Below, in pieces: positions 11,540 through 23,599 of a stretch of DNA of 64,000 nt (the stretch's first letter is position 1; each line of letters begins with the position of its first letter). This DNA is from Anaeramoeba flamelloides (taxonomy: Eukaryota; Metamonada; Anaeramoebidae). The notes below the pieces were generated by a model that was not told the DNA's origin, made no database searches, and saw only the letters and a list, made by a program, of their open reading frames with translations. The stretch is from positions 21,886,001 to 21,950,000 of the forward strand of contig JANTQA010000023.1 of NCBI GenBank assembly GCA_027625915.1, read 5' to 3'. Made by a program: the position numbers and the translations under genes.

Positions 11540-12640
11540 AAACAAAAAAAAACTTGGCACTAAAAGGTACTTGATGGCACTCTACGACATAACTGTTTAT
11601 TGATATTGTTATTATATCTAATAATTTTTAAATATTCTTGACCTTTCCACCCAGAACTATTTATTTTTAAATTTGGTTTAAAATTATTTAGATTTACATT
11701 TAATAATTTTAAGTTTATATTCCCAAATTAATATTATCATTATCTTTTTTTATTAAGGAAATTTTAATTAGTCTCAAATGTTTTCCCAAGGTCAGAATTT
11801 CGAATTTCGTATTGTGTTGATATCTTCTTTTGTAAATTTAAATTCTCGCTTTATCAAGTTTTGCTTCAATTTTATAAAGTATTTCTAGTAGAATTTGGAT
11901 TAATTTTTAAAGAATTTTGTTACTTTTTTATTTATCCCAACTTCAATTGAGTCAAAATATTTTTGAGTCAAGATTAAAAATAACCAGTGCATAGAATAAG
12001 TGGTTAGAGTATATTAATTTGAAAATTTGTAATTTTACCGAATTAGAGATTTTTTTGGTATTTTTTTTTTTAATATTATCTTTTTATTTTTTCAAAAATT
12101 TTTTGTAAATAATTTTCTTTTTGTAACCAAATTCCTAATTATTTAATTTTCTGATAAAGTTTTTGATTTTTTTGTTTTCTCAATATTTGGGTTCATTCCA
12201 AATTCTTGAATAATTTTAAAGATTATTATTACTTTTTTATCAATTTCTGATATGAGTGTCCTTCCATTATCAAAATTAAATCATCTGCAAACTTTGGAAC
12301 ATCTTTAACAAGATGTGTAATTTTTTCTATTAAAAAATGCTAATAAATCCTAATAATAATGAACACAGAGGATCTGATCGATAAACTCCTAAAAACTCGT
12401 TTTTTCAAAGGTAATTTCTTTGACCTTTTTTAATATTTTCATTTCTAATATCTTTATCAAGAGTCTCTTTGTGTACTTTGTCAATTTTATTTTTTTTTCC
12501 TCCCAAATCCAAATTGAAAATTCTAAGACTAATAGATTGGAAGGTAGGTGAAGTTTGAAAAAAAAATTTATTTGTGGGTTATTGATGAAATTTATATTTT
12601 CATTTTTCTGAATTTCCTGAAATAAAAAAAACAATTAAAT
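11540..12640 (-). mobile_element. Degraded LINE reverse-transcriptase remnant
   Basis: Read on the minus strand, about 12340-12400 encodes LGVYRSDPLCSLLLGF, matching the RT box GVxQGDPLxPLLF. About 12200-12330, in another frame, encodes KFADDLILIMEG (the catalytic FADD box) and then FKIIQEFGMNPNIEKTKK (the box after it). About 11600-11700 encodes INSSGWKGQEYLKIIRYN, perhaps its C-terminal part. Frames change at least once and stops interrupt it, so it is dead. The same boxes recur at 39715-40140 on the plus strand. The 5' and 3' limits are estimates. Confidence 0.7.
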
Positions 12641-12948
12641 TTCTTGATATTGAAAACTGATTAAATTGTTTATTCATTTTTTTTCAAATTTTGAGGGTGA
12701 TTAAGATTTTTTATCCATAGATTAAACTCTTTTATTTTTTTTAGCAATTATAAGAGTTTTTTTGTTTTTATTTTTTGTATTATTGTAAATGCCCACTGAG
12801 CATTGGGTATTAAATAAGAGTATTATCTAATTATGGGGGAATTATTGAATTTTATTCAGTTATTTGACTTTTTTGTACTAATAACTGAATTATATCCAGA
12901 AAAAAGATCTTTGTTAGATAATACTCTACTGATTATGAATATTATTGA

Positions 12949-12980
<32 letters not shown>

Positions 12981-12984
12981 AAAT

Positions 12985-13450
12985 AAATTGCTGAGTTGTT
13001 TGCTAAAGCCTCTAAATATATAAAAAAGTTGATAAAGATGGGTAGAAGAAATGTAAATTTTCTCTAGATCTTAATTAACCAAGTTATGTTTTTTAGTAAA
13101 AAAATAGAATTCAAAAGGTGTTATTATTGGATAGTGTTATTTATTTTGAGAGTTTAAAGAGGGATGGGTTAAAAAAATAACTGTTTAAAAAGGTTGTAAT
13201 TTAGAAATAAGTTAATTTTTTAGTTGAGAGTAATTACTTTCAATAATTTTATTAGAATTTCAAAATTTTCCTTTAGCTTTAAAGATCTGAAAAAAATGAA
13301 TAAAAAAACTTGTTAGAATTTTTTTTTTTTTTTTTTAATTTTTTTATATTGAAGATCCTCATATTTCAACAAATAATAACTCACGCAATTTAACTCATTG
13401 TTTCAAAAAATATATTGCTTATTCCCTCAACGCAACACAAATAACAAAAG
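12985..13450 (+). repeat. Direct repeat P, copy 1
   Basis: The stretch is collinear with 52520-52985. Shared parts are the segments around GAGAGTTTAAAGAGGGATG and TGAGATCCTCGTATTTCAAC (here GAAGATCCTCATATTTCAAC), and a long T run before the latter. No ends or protein were recognised. It lies just upstream (plus strand) of the LINE remnant. Confidence 0.5.
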
Positions 13451-14380
13451 ATAAAAATACCTAGAAAAAAGGTTATTTATTATCATTTTTTTTTAGCTTT
13501 GCTTTCAAAAAAAAAAATAACTGACTTAAAAGCCAATGGTGTAAATGTCTTATTAGGGGTATTGTTAAGGGCTTTTTAACTCAGGTTTTTAAGTAGAACA
13601 AAAAATAAAAACCACAAAAACACCATATTTTTTACAAAAAATAATTTTATTTATTCTTTGGATAAAGGATCTTAAGATCCTTAACAAAGATAAAATGATA
13701 GCATTTGTAGTGTATATTCGGAATTAGTTTTGGACTTTTTGTCCTTAAATTAGTTTTTATAAAATTGATTTCAAATTTTATTGTTTGATTTTTTAAATTA
13801 TATTTTTGTTGTTTTTCCACAAATAATCCGTTTTTCTTTCTTATTCGAAGAAAATTATTTTTTTCAAAAAATTTCAGAAATATGTTCGAATTTGGAACTT
13901 TTTAAAAATGAGAAAAATTAATCTAACTTTTAAAAGCAAAAATACATTTCTGAAAATATGATTTAAGAAAGTATGGGTATTATAGTAATCAGTTTTTATC
14001 ATTGGTTTTTCAATTTCAAGATGCGTTAAATTTTTTTGGAAATTGCTTTTAAATTTACTTGATTATTTTTTGTGGTAGTTAGAGCATTAAGAGACGTGAT
14101 CCAAAAGTTTGTTCAGTCCAAACAAATTTTCTTGGGGGTTGAAATATGAAATTTTTGAGTTAAAAATGGAAATGAGAAGAAAAATGTTTTCTTTGACAAG
14201 TGTGAACGAATTCAAAACGAAACAAATCTTTGTTTTTATTTTTGGCTTTATTTTTAATATCAAAAAAGAAATATTAAAAAAAAAGAAGAAGAAATTATCA
14301 ATAATAAATAAAATAAAGGAAAAATGAAAAAGAAAAAACAAACAAATAAAATTGTTCGACAATAAATTAAAAATTGGTAA
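13451..14380. other. Gene-free AT-rich stretch
   Basis: No coding region or paired repeat was recognised between the repeat at 12985 and the serine incorporator stop codon. Confidence 0.5.
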
Positions 14381-15659
14381 TTAATTGAAATCACGATCAC
14401 TGAATATTGCAGGAGCAATAACTGACCACCCATAAAGTAGTGCAACAACCCATTGAATAATTAGTTTTACATACATTGAAATTGCGCCTATTTAAAGAAA
14501 AAAAGAAAAATTGAAGAAGAATATAGAAAATAAGAAATGATTTTTTTAAAAAAAAAAAAACAAACAATAAAAAAGAAAACAAGTAAAAAAAAAAAAAAAA
14601 AAAAGAAAAACGAATACCTGTGTCAACTGATTTTGAAGTTGAAGTTAGTTCTAAATTCCAACCTGTAATTAGCATTGCCAAATATAAAGAGGCCATTGCA
14701 TAAACGAAATGGAAAAAGGAATATGAGTAAGGAGCCTGGCCTTGTAATCCAAGATCCTCGTCGTCGTTGTCTTTTAGTCTGAAGGCGTTGGAGTGGCCCG
14801 AAAGATTAAAAGTTGAATAGTTAATAACAATTACTGCAATAACAATACCAGGGATGATTTGCAAGGTACTTGCGTTTTGAAGTGAAAAGGGGTTACAGTC
14901 GGTGGATTGTTGACTTGCCAAGGCGGCCATCAAAAGGTAGCAACAATAAGCAAAGGCCATCCCAGATTCAAAAATACTTCCTGTCTCAACTTTCAAAGAC
15001 ATTGCCGAGTATATTACCATCAGAACGATCGTGATCACACAGAAGACTATATTGAGCACACACTTTGATCCTGTGAAATAGACAAACGAAAGAATGATCA
15101 TTGTCGTCCCGATGCCATATAAAATGACAGTGAAGAGTAATAAGGTTTTGAACATATCCCTTTCTGTCAATTTGTCGCTTAGATCATGAATCCACCCAAT
15201 CAAATAAATGATCTGGAGCAATAAAAAAACGCCACTCAGGATTTGAGAGATCCTTCCCCAAACCAAGAAAGTTGAGTTTGGAATGAAAATCGATCCGATG
15301 AAGAGCCCAACAATGAAAATGATTTTTGGTAGCCACCACCCGTTTTGTACAGTTGATCGGAAATCTGCAGAATCGTTCCCTCGGTACCCAATTAGTATCA
15401 ACATCTGGATGAAAAAAAAGATAAAGAGCACAAAGCTGATCCTAAACACCATATGAATCCCAACACAACTATTGAGCTCGTCACCTTCAAATTCTTGACA
15501 GCTGTCGAACGAATAGAGATTTTTAAATAATTTGTACCCAAGTGATCGAAAGACCAGCGCCAAAACTACAAAAATAGAAAAAATTAATGCATAAACCGCT
15601 CGTACTCGGTTATGCTTTTTTGCGAAAAAGGATTTTTTGTTATTAAAATCTCCGTCCAT
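14381..15659 (-). CDS. Serine incorporator (SERINC/TMS1 family membrane protein)
   Basis: The exons on the minus strand are 15659-14618 and 14487-14381, giving 382 residues. The junction VDT|GAISMYVKLIIQW is phase 1 with GT-AG borders. About ten hydrophobic segments span the protein. Family landmarks are RGNDSADFRSTVQNGWWLPK, SQQSTDCNP, PYSYSFFHFVYAMASLYLAM with LITGWN, and the last segment VALLYGWSVIAPAIF. SERINC proteins are lipid scramblase-like membrane proteins, first named for adding serine to membrane lipids. The start chosen is MDGDFNNKK; an ATG 59 codons upstream is in frame but adds a stretch that looks like untranslated AT-rich leader. The N terminus is short: the Cys-rich first segment usual in the family is missing, so an unseen 5' exon is possible. 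Confidence 0.92.
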
Positions 15660-16049
15660 AAGATTATTAAGAATATTGCTTTTTTTTTTATCGAAATATA
15701 GAAAAATTATCAAAAATGAAAACAATTTTTTTTTTTTTGTGTGTAGAGTTTTGAAATATTCATTGTGTTGATTTGGATAGATCGAGTAGAATTTCAGTTG
15801 AGAAACAATTTGTGACTTTAACCCACTTCTGAACAATATAATTACAATCGGGTTAATTCAAATGTTTTAATAACCCGGAATTATTACATTTTTAGATAAA
15901 AATCAGTCTGAAAACGAATCTCCCTTTTTCCGTTTTGTGTTTTTCTTGACAAGATAGGGTCCAAGAAACTTTTCGTAAGAAATCTTTTGATTCAAAATAA
16001 TTCTTATTTTCAATACAACCCCTTTTTTGTTTAAATAGTGTTGTACCCT

Positions 16050-17370
16050 AAAAAATCTTGTCATAAAATTCAAAAAAAAATTTCCTATTAATTTTTACCT
16101 CATGTCACAATTGAAAAACACATTAAAAATATTGTTCCTATTCTTCCAAATGTACTTTAAAGCTCTTTTTAGCAATGAATTATGGTTTTTTAAAAAAGTT
16201 AAGTAATTTTTCTCATTTTTAAAAAGTTCAAAATTCGAACAAATTTCTGATCTATTTAAAAAAATTATTTTATTTTCTTTACAAGAAGAAAGAAATCTTA
16301 CCCATACGAAGGGAGTGTATTTATAACCCTTCAAAACCAAACTCATTAAGTTTTAAAATAACCCGAGTTGAAAAAATCTACTCAATTACCAATAAAATTA
16401 TCTTAATTATTTAAAATATTGAAAAAAATATAATTTTTTGATTCAAAGAACAATAAAAATCAATTTTTCCTTTTAAGTACAGAAAAATCTCAGAAAAACA
16501 ATCAGTCCATTAAATGAAAAATTATAACTTATCCTACTTTTTTAAAACCTGGGAAATTCAACTAAAAAACTAAAGAAATACTTTTAGATTTTATTATTTT
16601 TAATCAATGATTAATAGCCTCAATCTTAATTCTTTAATAAGTTGGCATTAATCCAAAGATTAAAATTCAATTGTTTAAGGGCTATCTAAAATAAATCCAC
16701 CACCGGGGGTCTTACGAATTAAATCATCAGTGAATTAGACTCTTCATCGCTTTATATCCAGAAGAACAATAAAATTTTGAATTTTTTGGAATTTGAAATT
16801 TTCCAAAGATCTTATATTTAATTGTAATCATGAAGTAAAACCCACAACCCAACCGTGTTTCTTCTAGGCCAAGTGTTGTCTAGTTTCCAAGAAAAACCTC
16901 TGAAAAAATGAACTTATCAAAAAAATGACTGAGTTAGGGTTGTGGTTTACTAACCTAACCTAACTGAAAGAATCTGATAAAGAAAAATATGAAATTCCGA
17001 ACAATTCAAAATATTATTGTTCTTCTGGATCTAAAGTGATGAAGAGTCTAATTCATCCATTTTTTAATTTATAAGGCCCAATAGTGGCTTTATTTTAGAT
17101 AATACTTAATTATTAATGTATAATTATTTAAATATTTTCAATAGATAAAAGCAATTCAAATTAAAAATTATCTAAAAAAAAATAATATTTATTATCAAAT
17201 ATTTAATTTAAACAATAAAAGTTTCTTGTTTATGCTCTATAATGTTTCAAAAAAAATATTTCATACATTTTTAAATGACATGAAATTTAATAAATAATTT
17301 TAAATAAGATAAATGATCTATTATTTTCAATCTTCAAAGATTAATTATTTGGTTTATTTTTCTTCTAATT
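16050..17370 (+). mobile_element. 1.2-kb TTAA-type element, copy 3, interrupted
   Basis: The stretch is collinear with 759-1986. Shared landmarks include AAAAAGTTCAAAAT(C/T)C, AGAAGAAAGAAATCTTA and the TTTTTAATCAAT(G/A)ATTAATA segment. It is split by the element at 16683-17101. The left and right borders are eroded and approximate. Confidence 0.6.
16683..17101. mobile_element. TIR element with ~120-bp ends (TATCTAAAATAAA family)
   Basis: The left end TATCTAAAATAAATCCAC and the right end, inversely, TATCTAAAATAAAGCCAC continue as inverted repeats for about 120 bp. They include GAATTAGACTCTTCATC and CCAGAAGAACAATAA in both arms. The middle has a further inverted pair around GGTTGTGG. It interrupts the older repeat 16050-17370, so it is the younger insertion. 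The target is probably TA. Confidence 0.75.
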
Positions 17371-17376
17371 TATAAG

Positions 17377-18240
17377 GTATTAGTGTCTATCATGAAGGTT
17401 TCTAAAATTAATGTTTGCTGTGATTGAATATCAACCAAACCAGTTCTCTATAGGCAAAAAAATATTAAAAAAATTTATTTAGTCAAATACAGTCAGTTTC
17501 GTTTTTAAGGCACGTACTTTCAACGAAATTAGGGGCACAAAAAAATCTCAAATTAAGGCACATGATTTCAAATTGTAGTAAAATAATTTTTGAAAATTAA
17601 AATTCTAATAGATTGTGCTTTAATTTGAGATTTTTTTGTGCCTTAAAATTCGTTAAAAGTTTGTGCCTTAAATGTGAAACTGACTGTAGCAAAAATAAGC
17701 AGATCTCTTGACAATTCAAAATAGTACTAATATTCGTACAAAAAACCAAAAAAATTAAGAAAAAATATATTTCAAGAAAAATATAAGGGCTGAATTATAA
17801 AGATTCAGTGTTTAAAGTTGAAAAATAACTTTCTTAAATTTGTCTTTAAATATTGGTTAGTAATTAAAAATTCGTTTTTTATAAATAATTATATAATTAA
17901 CTCTGAGATTAAAAAGACAAATTACTTTAATATATGCAAACTATTTGATTTTCAAATATTTTAAGAAAAAGGAAACTAGATTAATCAATAATTAGTTTTT
18001 TCTGTTTATTATTATTAAGTTAATCTTTGTAAAATTTGAAATTAAAAAAAATCTATAAACTTTTATGTGGTACAAATTTAAATTTTTAGATATTGGAAAT
18101 ACTATTAATTTTGTTTTCTAGTTTTAGATTTATAAAGGAATTAAAGAAGATTTTAAAAAACTGTTAATTGTTAATTGTGATTCTAATTAAAAAATAATAA
18201 TTTATTTATCAATAATATTTATAAGAGAATATTTCAATAA
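17377..18240 (+). mobile_element. TTAA-type 750-bp family, eroded copy hosting a MITE
   Basis: Outside the 197-bp insert at 17490-17686, the stretch follows the element at 41514-42263. Matching points are GGTATTAGTGTCTA at the left, AGTTAATCTTTG near 18020, TAGATTTATAAAGGAATT near 18125, and CAATAATATTTATAA near 18210. Its TTAA borders are no longer clear. Confidence 0.5.
17490..17686. mobile_element. MITE family A (CAGTCAGTTTC), copy 1
   Basis: A 197-bp palindromic element flanked by TA (17488-17489, 17687-17688). It begins CAGTCAGTTTCG and ends GTGAAACTGACTG. The arms carry repeated TTAAGGCAC / GTGCCTTAA words. The CAGT start and TA target duplication are typical of Tc1/mariner-derived miniature elements. 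Confidence 0.85.
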
Positions 18241-20201
18241 ATTTATGTTATTGGGGAAAAAAATGTATAGATTTAATTATTATTTACTTTTATTAAAATA
18301 TTATATGGAAAAAGTACAAAACCCTGAAGAAGGGTATTTTTATCCAACATTTTTTCTTTGAAAAATAATAAACTACAATTATTATTAAAATTTGAAGAGT
18401 AAAAAAGAATTAAGTCATTGAATTTTACACTTGATGAAAGATCAGAGTTTTTACTCACATCTTTAAATATATATTACATTGATAAAGTTATAAATCAAAA
18501 TTTTATAAAATAACTTATTTCATTTGATCTTTAATTTTTCAACTCTTTAGATCTCTTTATTAAAACAAATTATGGTTGCAATCCAAAAAAAAAATCGACA
18601 TAAAATGAAACAAACATTGACCTATTTGATATTTTAAGTTATAAAAAATTTTTTCAAGAAAATTTTTTCTTTTTTATTATTTTTTTACTCTCTTTTTTAT
18701 TTCTCCTTTAATTCTTCGATATTTGTAGAAAATTAAATTGAGTTTAATATACTTCTAATGACAGTAATTAAAAGTTTCTTTTGACTACTCTTTGAATTAG
18801 GAGTCACAAATTTAGCCACTTCAAAACTCTCTCTTTAACAGATTAAGACCTCGTGAACACTTAACCTTTACCAATAAATCCCACTCTCTGAATATTTTTT
18901 ACTTTTCTTTCTTTTTTTCTTGTCTTTGTTTCGAAATAAAATTTTTTTCTTTTCATTTTTTAAAGAAAAAGTATCCTATGAGTGAATATTTGTCACAATA
19001 TTAGCTAGTGTAAAAAACTTTAGTTAAATTTCACAAAAATTTCAGGAATTGTAATAGAGTACAGTAGAGTGCCTAGGTTTTCTTGATGTTTTAGGAATAA
19101 AAAGAAAATTTCAAAAATTTCTTATAATTTGGAAAATTGAAAAAAACAAACGGTTGTTTTTCAGAATTCAAAAGAATAGAGTAAAATCAAAGATTTAACT
19201 CGGTTCTATAAAATTCTGGAAAACTTAACGGTACTTATACATGAGGTTTACTTGTTTTATCTGTTAAGTTTTCTAGGTTTTTCTTGAGGTTTTCTGTTTT
19301 ATTTGTTAAATCTATCGATTTTCCTTAGGTTTTTTTTTACTTTAGAAATAAAATAGAAAACCTCAAAAAAACCTAGAACACTTCACAAATAAACCAAAGA
19401 ACACTTCACAAATAAATGGAAAACTCAAGAAAACCTAACTGCCCTTTTGCATAATTCAAAAGAATGGAGAAAAATCTTTTTGGTTTTACTCAATTGTTTA
19501 AATTCTCGAAAAGCTAAAGGAGGTTTGTTTTAATTTGAGAAATAAACCGAAAATTAAATAAATTTTTGTTTTATTTCACAAAATAAAAAAAAATAACAAC
19601 AAAATGTTGGCAATTTAATTGAATGAATTTTATTTATTAATAAAAAAAAAAAAAAGTTTTTGAGTTCATAAAAAAATGTGAAATTCATTAATATTCTGGT
19701 GATTTTATAACCTCTTAGATTTTTTGCTTTTACATATATCGGATTTCTTTTGTTTTTTCGACGTTATCTTTTGCAAAAAAAAAATATCAATTAAAAAAAA
19801 AAACAGAAAATATCAGTTTATTTATTTATTTAATCTAATATTGTAAAATTAATATATTAACAAAATCAAAGTTTTCGAAAAATTTTGTTTTCGAAAATGA
19901 TACAAAATCAAAAAATAAATTATTTCAACATTTATCAATTTTTTTTTTTCATTGTGACTTAACATTTTGAACTAGTGGAACTGATCCAATAAAAGTGTGA
20001 CATCATCGACTGAGGTAATCATTATTATTTAGAAGATGGTAATGATTTTTTAATCTTGGGTAGTGGGAATACAAATGTTTTCTTCTAACGTTGATCTGTA
20101 GAGATATTCCTGTGTTTAGTCACGAATGTGTTATATTAATATATATTTGATAACTTTAATTAAATATCTTTGTTTCTGCTATACTTATGTGTAGCTAAGA
20201 G
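18241..20201. other. Gene-free stretch with repeat K copy 2
   Basis: About 19050-19600 is a longer copy of the repeat at 11310-11530. It contains alternating AGGTTTTCTTGA and TCAAGAAAACCT words that could fold back. The rest has no recognisable gene; a weak RT-like peptide around 18300-18460 (minus) was not accepted. Confidence 0.5.
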
Positions 20202-21731
20202 TTATTTGTTTAGCTTCTCACCAATATTTATTTGTATTAAGGATTTAATTATTCCCCTGCACATTGGGCATTTATCTGATTTCATTCTGAGTAATTCCGC
20301 ACATTCATGGCACACACAGCAATGTCTGCATGGCAAAATTGTTGTATCTGGATCTGCATCTAAGCAAATTACACATTCCTTTCTCGTTTCATTATTTACA
20401 ATTAATGAATTTTTCGTTAATTGCTCTTTTTGTATTTTTTTTTGTTTCTCATTTTTTTTAGATTCTTGAATATTGCTATGATATTTTTTTGTTTTTGGCG
20501 AATCTTTTTGGGTTTTCTTTTCATTCCCACTATAATTCCCGTTTCCACTTCCACTTCCGCTTCCATTTCCATTTTCATTTCCGTTTCCATCTAGTCCATA
20601 GATTTCTTTTAATAAATATGTTTTACCTTGCACAGTGATTTTTTGTTTTATTACTCTTATTGAAAAGTTTTTAGTTTTTTCATTATAAACCAAAGTAGCA
20701 AAAGTTCTCTGGCTTTGTGGATTTTTTAAAATATTATTGCCTTCTCTTTCAAAATTACCCACATTTCCTTCTAAACAAATAATTACTGGATAAATTTCTT
20801 CAAGTGCAGGCAACTGATCAAAACCTTTGTTCATAACAATTTGGTTATTATTACTCGAATTATTGTTACTCTTTCTTTTTTTATGTTTTTTCTTTTTTTT
20901 TTCATTCTCTTCAGAAGAAGAGTGATCAGTTGCAGAACTTGGATCATCTAACAAATTATAATTATCTTTCTTTTTTTCTTTATTCCTATCTTTTTTTTGA
21001 TATTGTTTCTTTGGTTTTTCTTTTCTCTCGTTTTTGTGTTTTTGGTTTTGTTTGCTTGGATACTTTTTACGACTTCCTATCGTGTTGAATTGTTTCACTC
21101 TCGCTTCGTATTTTAATTGTTTCAAAGATTTATAAATTAAGCACCTTTGCTGTAAAGGATGAAAATCAGAGATGTCAATTGCGTGTTGATCGTCTTGTTC
21201 AAAAGATTGCGAAATGTCTTTGGGGAAATTAAAGGAAAATCCGTTTTTTGTCAAATTTGGTGCATAGCTTTTAAAAACAATTGCACCGTCCTTTCTTCTT
21301 ATAAACTCATTAGCACACCAAAAGACTCTTAATATTACTGGTATACCTGTATCAAAATCAAAGGAAATCTTGAATTTTCTTGAATTTTCATCCCCAACCT
21401 TGATTAATTTTAAAGTGTCTTTTTTCAAATTAATGTTATTCTTTACAGTCGTCGTTTCATGTATTTTTGGTGGCGGCTTTCGTGGCATGTTAGAAACTCG
21501 GATTCCCATTAACTCTGCTAAATTTCGGTTCATCTGGCTTCCGTTCGTCGTTTGTCCTCCATACATTATTGGATTCATCCCAAAATACATTCCTCGATTT
21601 CTGTTCCCATTTTGATTGTTTCTTCTAGCATGCGATCCTTCAGAGCCGTTATGCCTATGTCTTCGATTTCTTGAATTGCTGCCATTGTGTAAATCACTTG
21701 TTGAACGAGAACGTACCGAATTGTTTCCCAT
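20202..21731 (-). CDS. MGRN1/RNF157/LOG2-type RING E3 ubiquitin ligase
   Basis: A single-exon gene of 509 residues. It starts MGNNSVRS; the Gly at position 2 suggests N-myristoylation, as in plant LOG2/LUL ligases, and five upstream in-frame codons do not look coding. The segment from about residue 105 (DTLKLIKVGDENSRKFKISF) through about 400 (GKTYLLKEIYGL) matches the DAR2 region upstream of the RING in MGRN1. The C-terminal RING (about 452-491) reads CVIC, 12 residues on C-R-H, then C-x2-C and CPMC, with all eight ligands present. It would transfer ubiquitin to membrane-linked substrates. The DAR2 region is split by a Lys-rich insert (about 220-320) and followed by a Gly/Asn repeat linker (GNGSGSGSGNG). 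Confidence 0.9.
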   Translation of the reverse strand: MGNNSVRSRSTSDLHNGSNSRNRRHRHNGSEGSHARRNNQNGNRNRGMYFGMNPIMYGGQTTNGSQMNRNLAELMGIRVSNMPRKPPPKIHETTTVKNNINLKKDTLKLIKVGDENSRKFKISFDFDTGIPVILRVFWCANEFIRRKDGAIVFKSYAPNLTKNGFSFNFPKDISQSFEQDDQHAIDISDFHPLQQRCLIYKSLKQLKYEARVKQFNTIGSRKKYPSKQNQKHKNERKEKPKKQYQKKDRNKEKKKDNYNLLDDPSSATDHSSSEENEKKKKKHKKRKSNNNSSNNNQIVMNKGFDQLPALEEIYPVIICLEGNVGNFEREGNNILKNPQSQRTFATLVYNEKTKNFSIRVIKQKITVQGKTYLLKEIYGLDGNGNENGNGSGSGSGNGNYSGNEKKTQKDSPKTKKYHSNIQESKKNEKQKKIQKEQLTKNSLIVNNETRKECVICLDADPDTTILPCRHCCVCHECAELLRMKSDKCPMCRGIIKSLIQINIGEKLNK

Positions 21732-23021
21732 TCCAAAAAGATTAAAAAAATTAAAAATGAAAAAAATCAACTTTTTTAAAGACTATTTCTAAAAATTGCA
21801 ATTTAAAATGTTGAGATCTTATAAACAATCAACTAAAAAGTTTTTTATACATTTCTTTTTGACTTATTGTAATTTTTTAAAGCATTTGATTTGAAAGTTG
21901 ATCAGTCTCTTATTGAATTTTTAATTAATTTTATCCAACAAAAACTCATTTGGAGAACACTTCAAAATGCACTTTTATTTAATACTTCACAGACACAATT
22001 ATTTTTAATTGATCTTTCCTGAAATTTTCTCTCTTTTAAAAATTTCTTTGAATTTATAAAGCGTTTATGATTGTCATTAGATTTATTTTGGAAAATAGAG
22101 GTAATCAATTTGAAAATGCTAATTATTTTTTTTTATTTAAATTGTTTTAAAATTGTGAGGATTAAAAGTTAATAATATAGGAGTTCAAACTTTCTAATTT
22201 CACCATTTTAAACAGTTTGATTGATGTTTGATAATACTTTTTGTCTGTTCCCTTTTCACTGATGTTGCTTAAATTGTGATAAAAATATTTTTCAATTTAT
22301 AGCTGTTTGAACAAAGTTTGGAATTGATGTTTGGTAAGTAGGGCTTAAAACTATCTAATTCATATGTTTTAATCAGTTCAGTCAACATCTAACAAAAGTT
22401 TTGTTACACACTTTTCTAAAACAGCTGTACCAAAATCAAGATTGTAATTCTATTAAAGGTAAGTGTCTTAATATTTTTTGCTCTACTTTACAGACATCTT
22501 TTCATCTATTATTCAAAAAATGAAAATAAAAATTATCAAAAAAAGTTTTGTTAATATAAATTTAAATTCAAAAATTATCAAACCTTTATAAACGATTTTA
22601 AAAAAGCGAGTACAATTATTATTGTTCCAATTAAAACCTTTTTAATACAGTTATTTTCCAATTAATAAATGAAAATTTTTATTGCAATTTCCAAAATGAA
22701 TATTGATTAAAACTGTTACAATCAAATTACCACAGTAAAAATTTGGTCTCAGAGTTAACTAAGGAAGAGATATGTTATTGTCAAAAAATATCATTTCTAA
22801 ATGAGGATGTAAAGATCTTTGGATTTTCTGCAACTTCTAAACTAGAAAAAGATTTTGTGAATGTGAACTAAAGATTTTCATTTTTTTATTAAAAAATAAG
22901 AGTTTATAAAACTTCAAAAAGGTTTTAAAAAAGTCCTCACATTTCTAAAAATACTGTTCTGTAAAAATTGTGAATATGGTTAGATTCTATAATGGTCTAA
23001 AAGTGGGAATTTTTTTATAAT
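21732..23021. other. Gene-free stretch upstream of the RING gene
   Basis: No coding region was found. The AT-rich DNA includes repeated CAGTTTGA/TTGAACAAAGTTTGG words near 22200-22440 that may belong to another eroded TIR element. The promoter of the RING gene should lie here, but no motif is distinctive. Confidence 0.4.
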
Positions 23022-23258
23022 TACTGATAAATTCAAATAAATATCTGAAAATTTTCACTTCATTTACCATTTTACAAATTATTTTACACAAGCTTTGATT
23101 AAAGCATTCTATACATTTAAATGTGAAAAAACTTTGTAAAATTGGTTTGATTTTCAAAAGATTCGTTCTCTTGAGTTGTTTTATTGGCTGAGTTAATCGA
23201 TTACAATAATATGTAATTGAACTAAAAATTTTATTAAATATATTTGAATTTCTCAGTA
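23022..23258. mobile_element. TIR element (TACTGATAAATT family), copy
   Basis: The ends TACTGATAAATTCAAAT and ATTTGAATTTCTCAGTA are inverted. Inner arms around GAAAATTTTCACTTCATTT and TTGAACTAAAAATTTTATT pair with the copies at 6764 and 59024. A Tc1/mariner-like MITE is likely. Confidence 0.7.
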
Positions 23259-23599
23259 TGTCTTTGTCATATTTTTCAATTATTACAAAAGATATCTAAA
23301 ATTGAAATAATAAATATTTTTTAAAACACTTGAGGACAATTTCACAGTAATAGAAAAATCATAGCAACAAAAAAAAAATAAATTTTATGAATATTTACAA
23401 TTAAAATCTCAAAACAAAATTTTCAACTTTTAACAATATCATTTAATTTGTTACTTTGGAATCTATTTTAATTCAAATAACCAATCCAATTCTAGGATAT
23501 TGTTCTTGTTTTTAAATGGTTGAAAAAATAATTAAAAAAATATTTATAAAGCAGAACTAATAAGAAATCCTAATGAAAAATTTTAATCAACCAAAATTC

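Noticed and set aside
15660-15836. Upstream in-frame start giving a 59-residue longer serine incorporator
   Set aside because: The added residues are Lys/Phe-rich, from AT-rich leader DNA, and do not look like the family's N terminus.
18273-18458. Minus-strand frame with KFNDLILFYSS, faintly like an RT catalytic box
   Set aside because: No flanking RT boxes were found and the central Ala-Asp-Asp is not present; it overlaps no other LINE piece.
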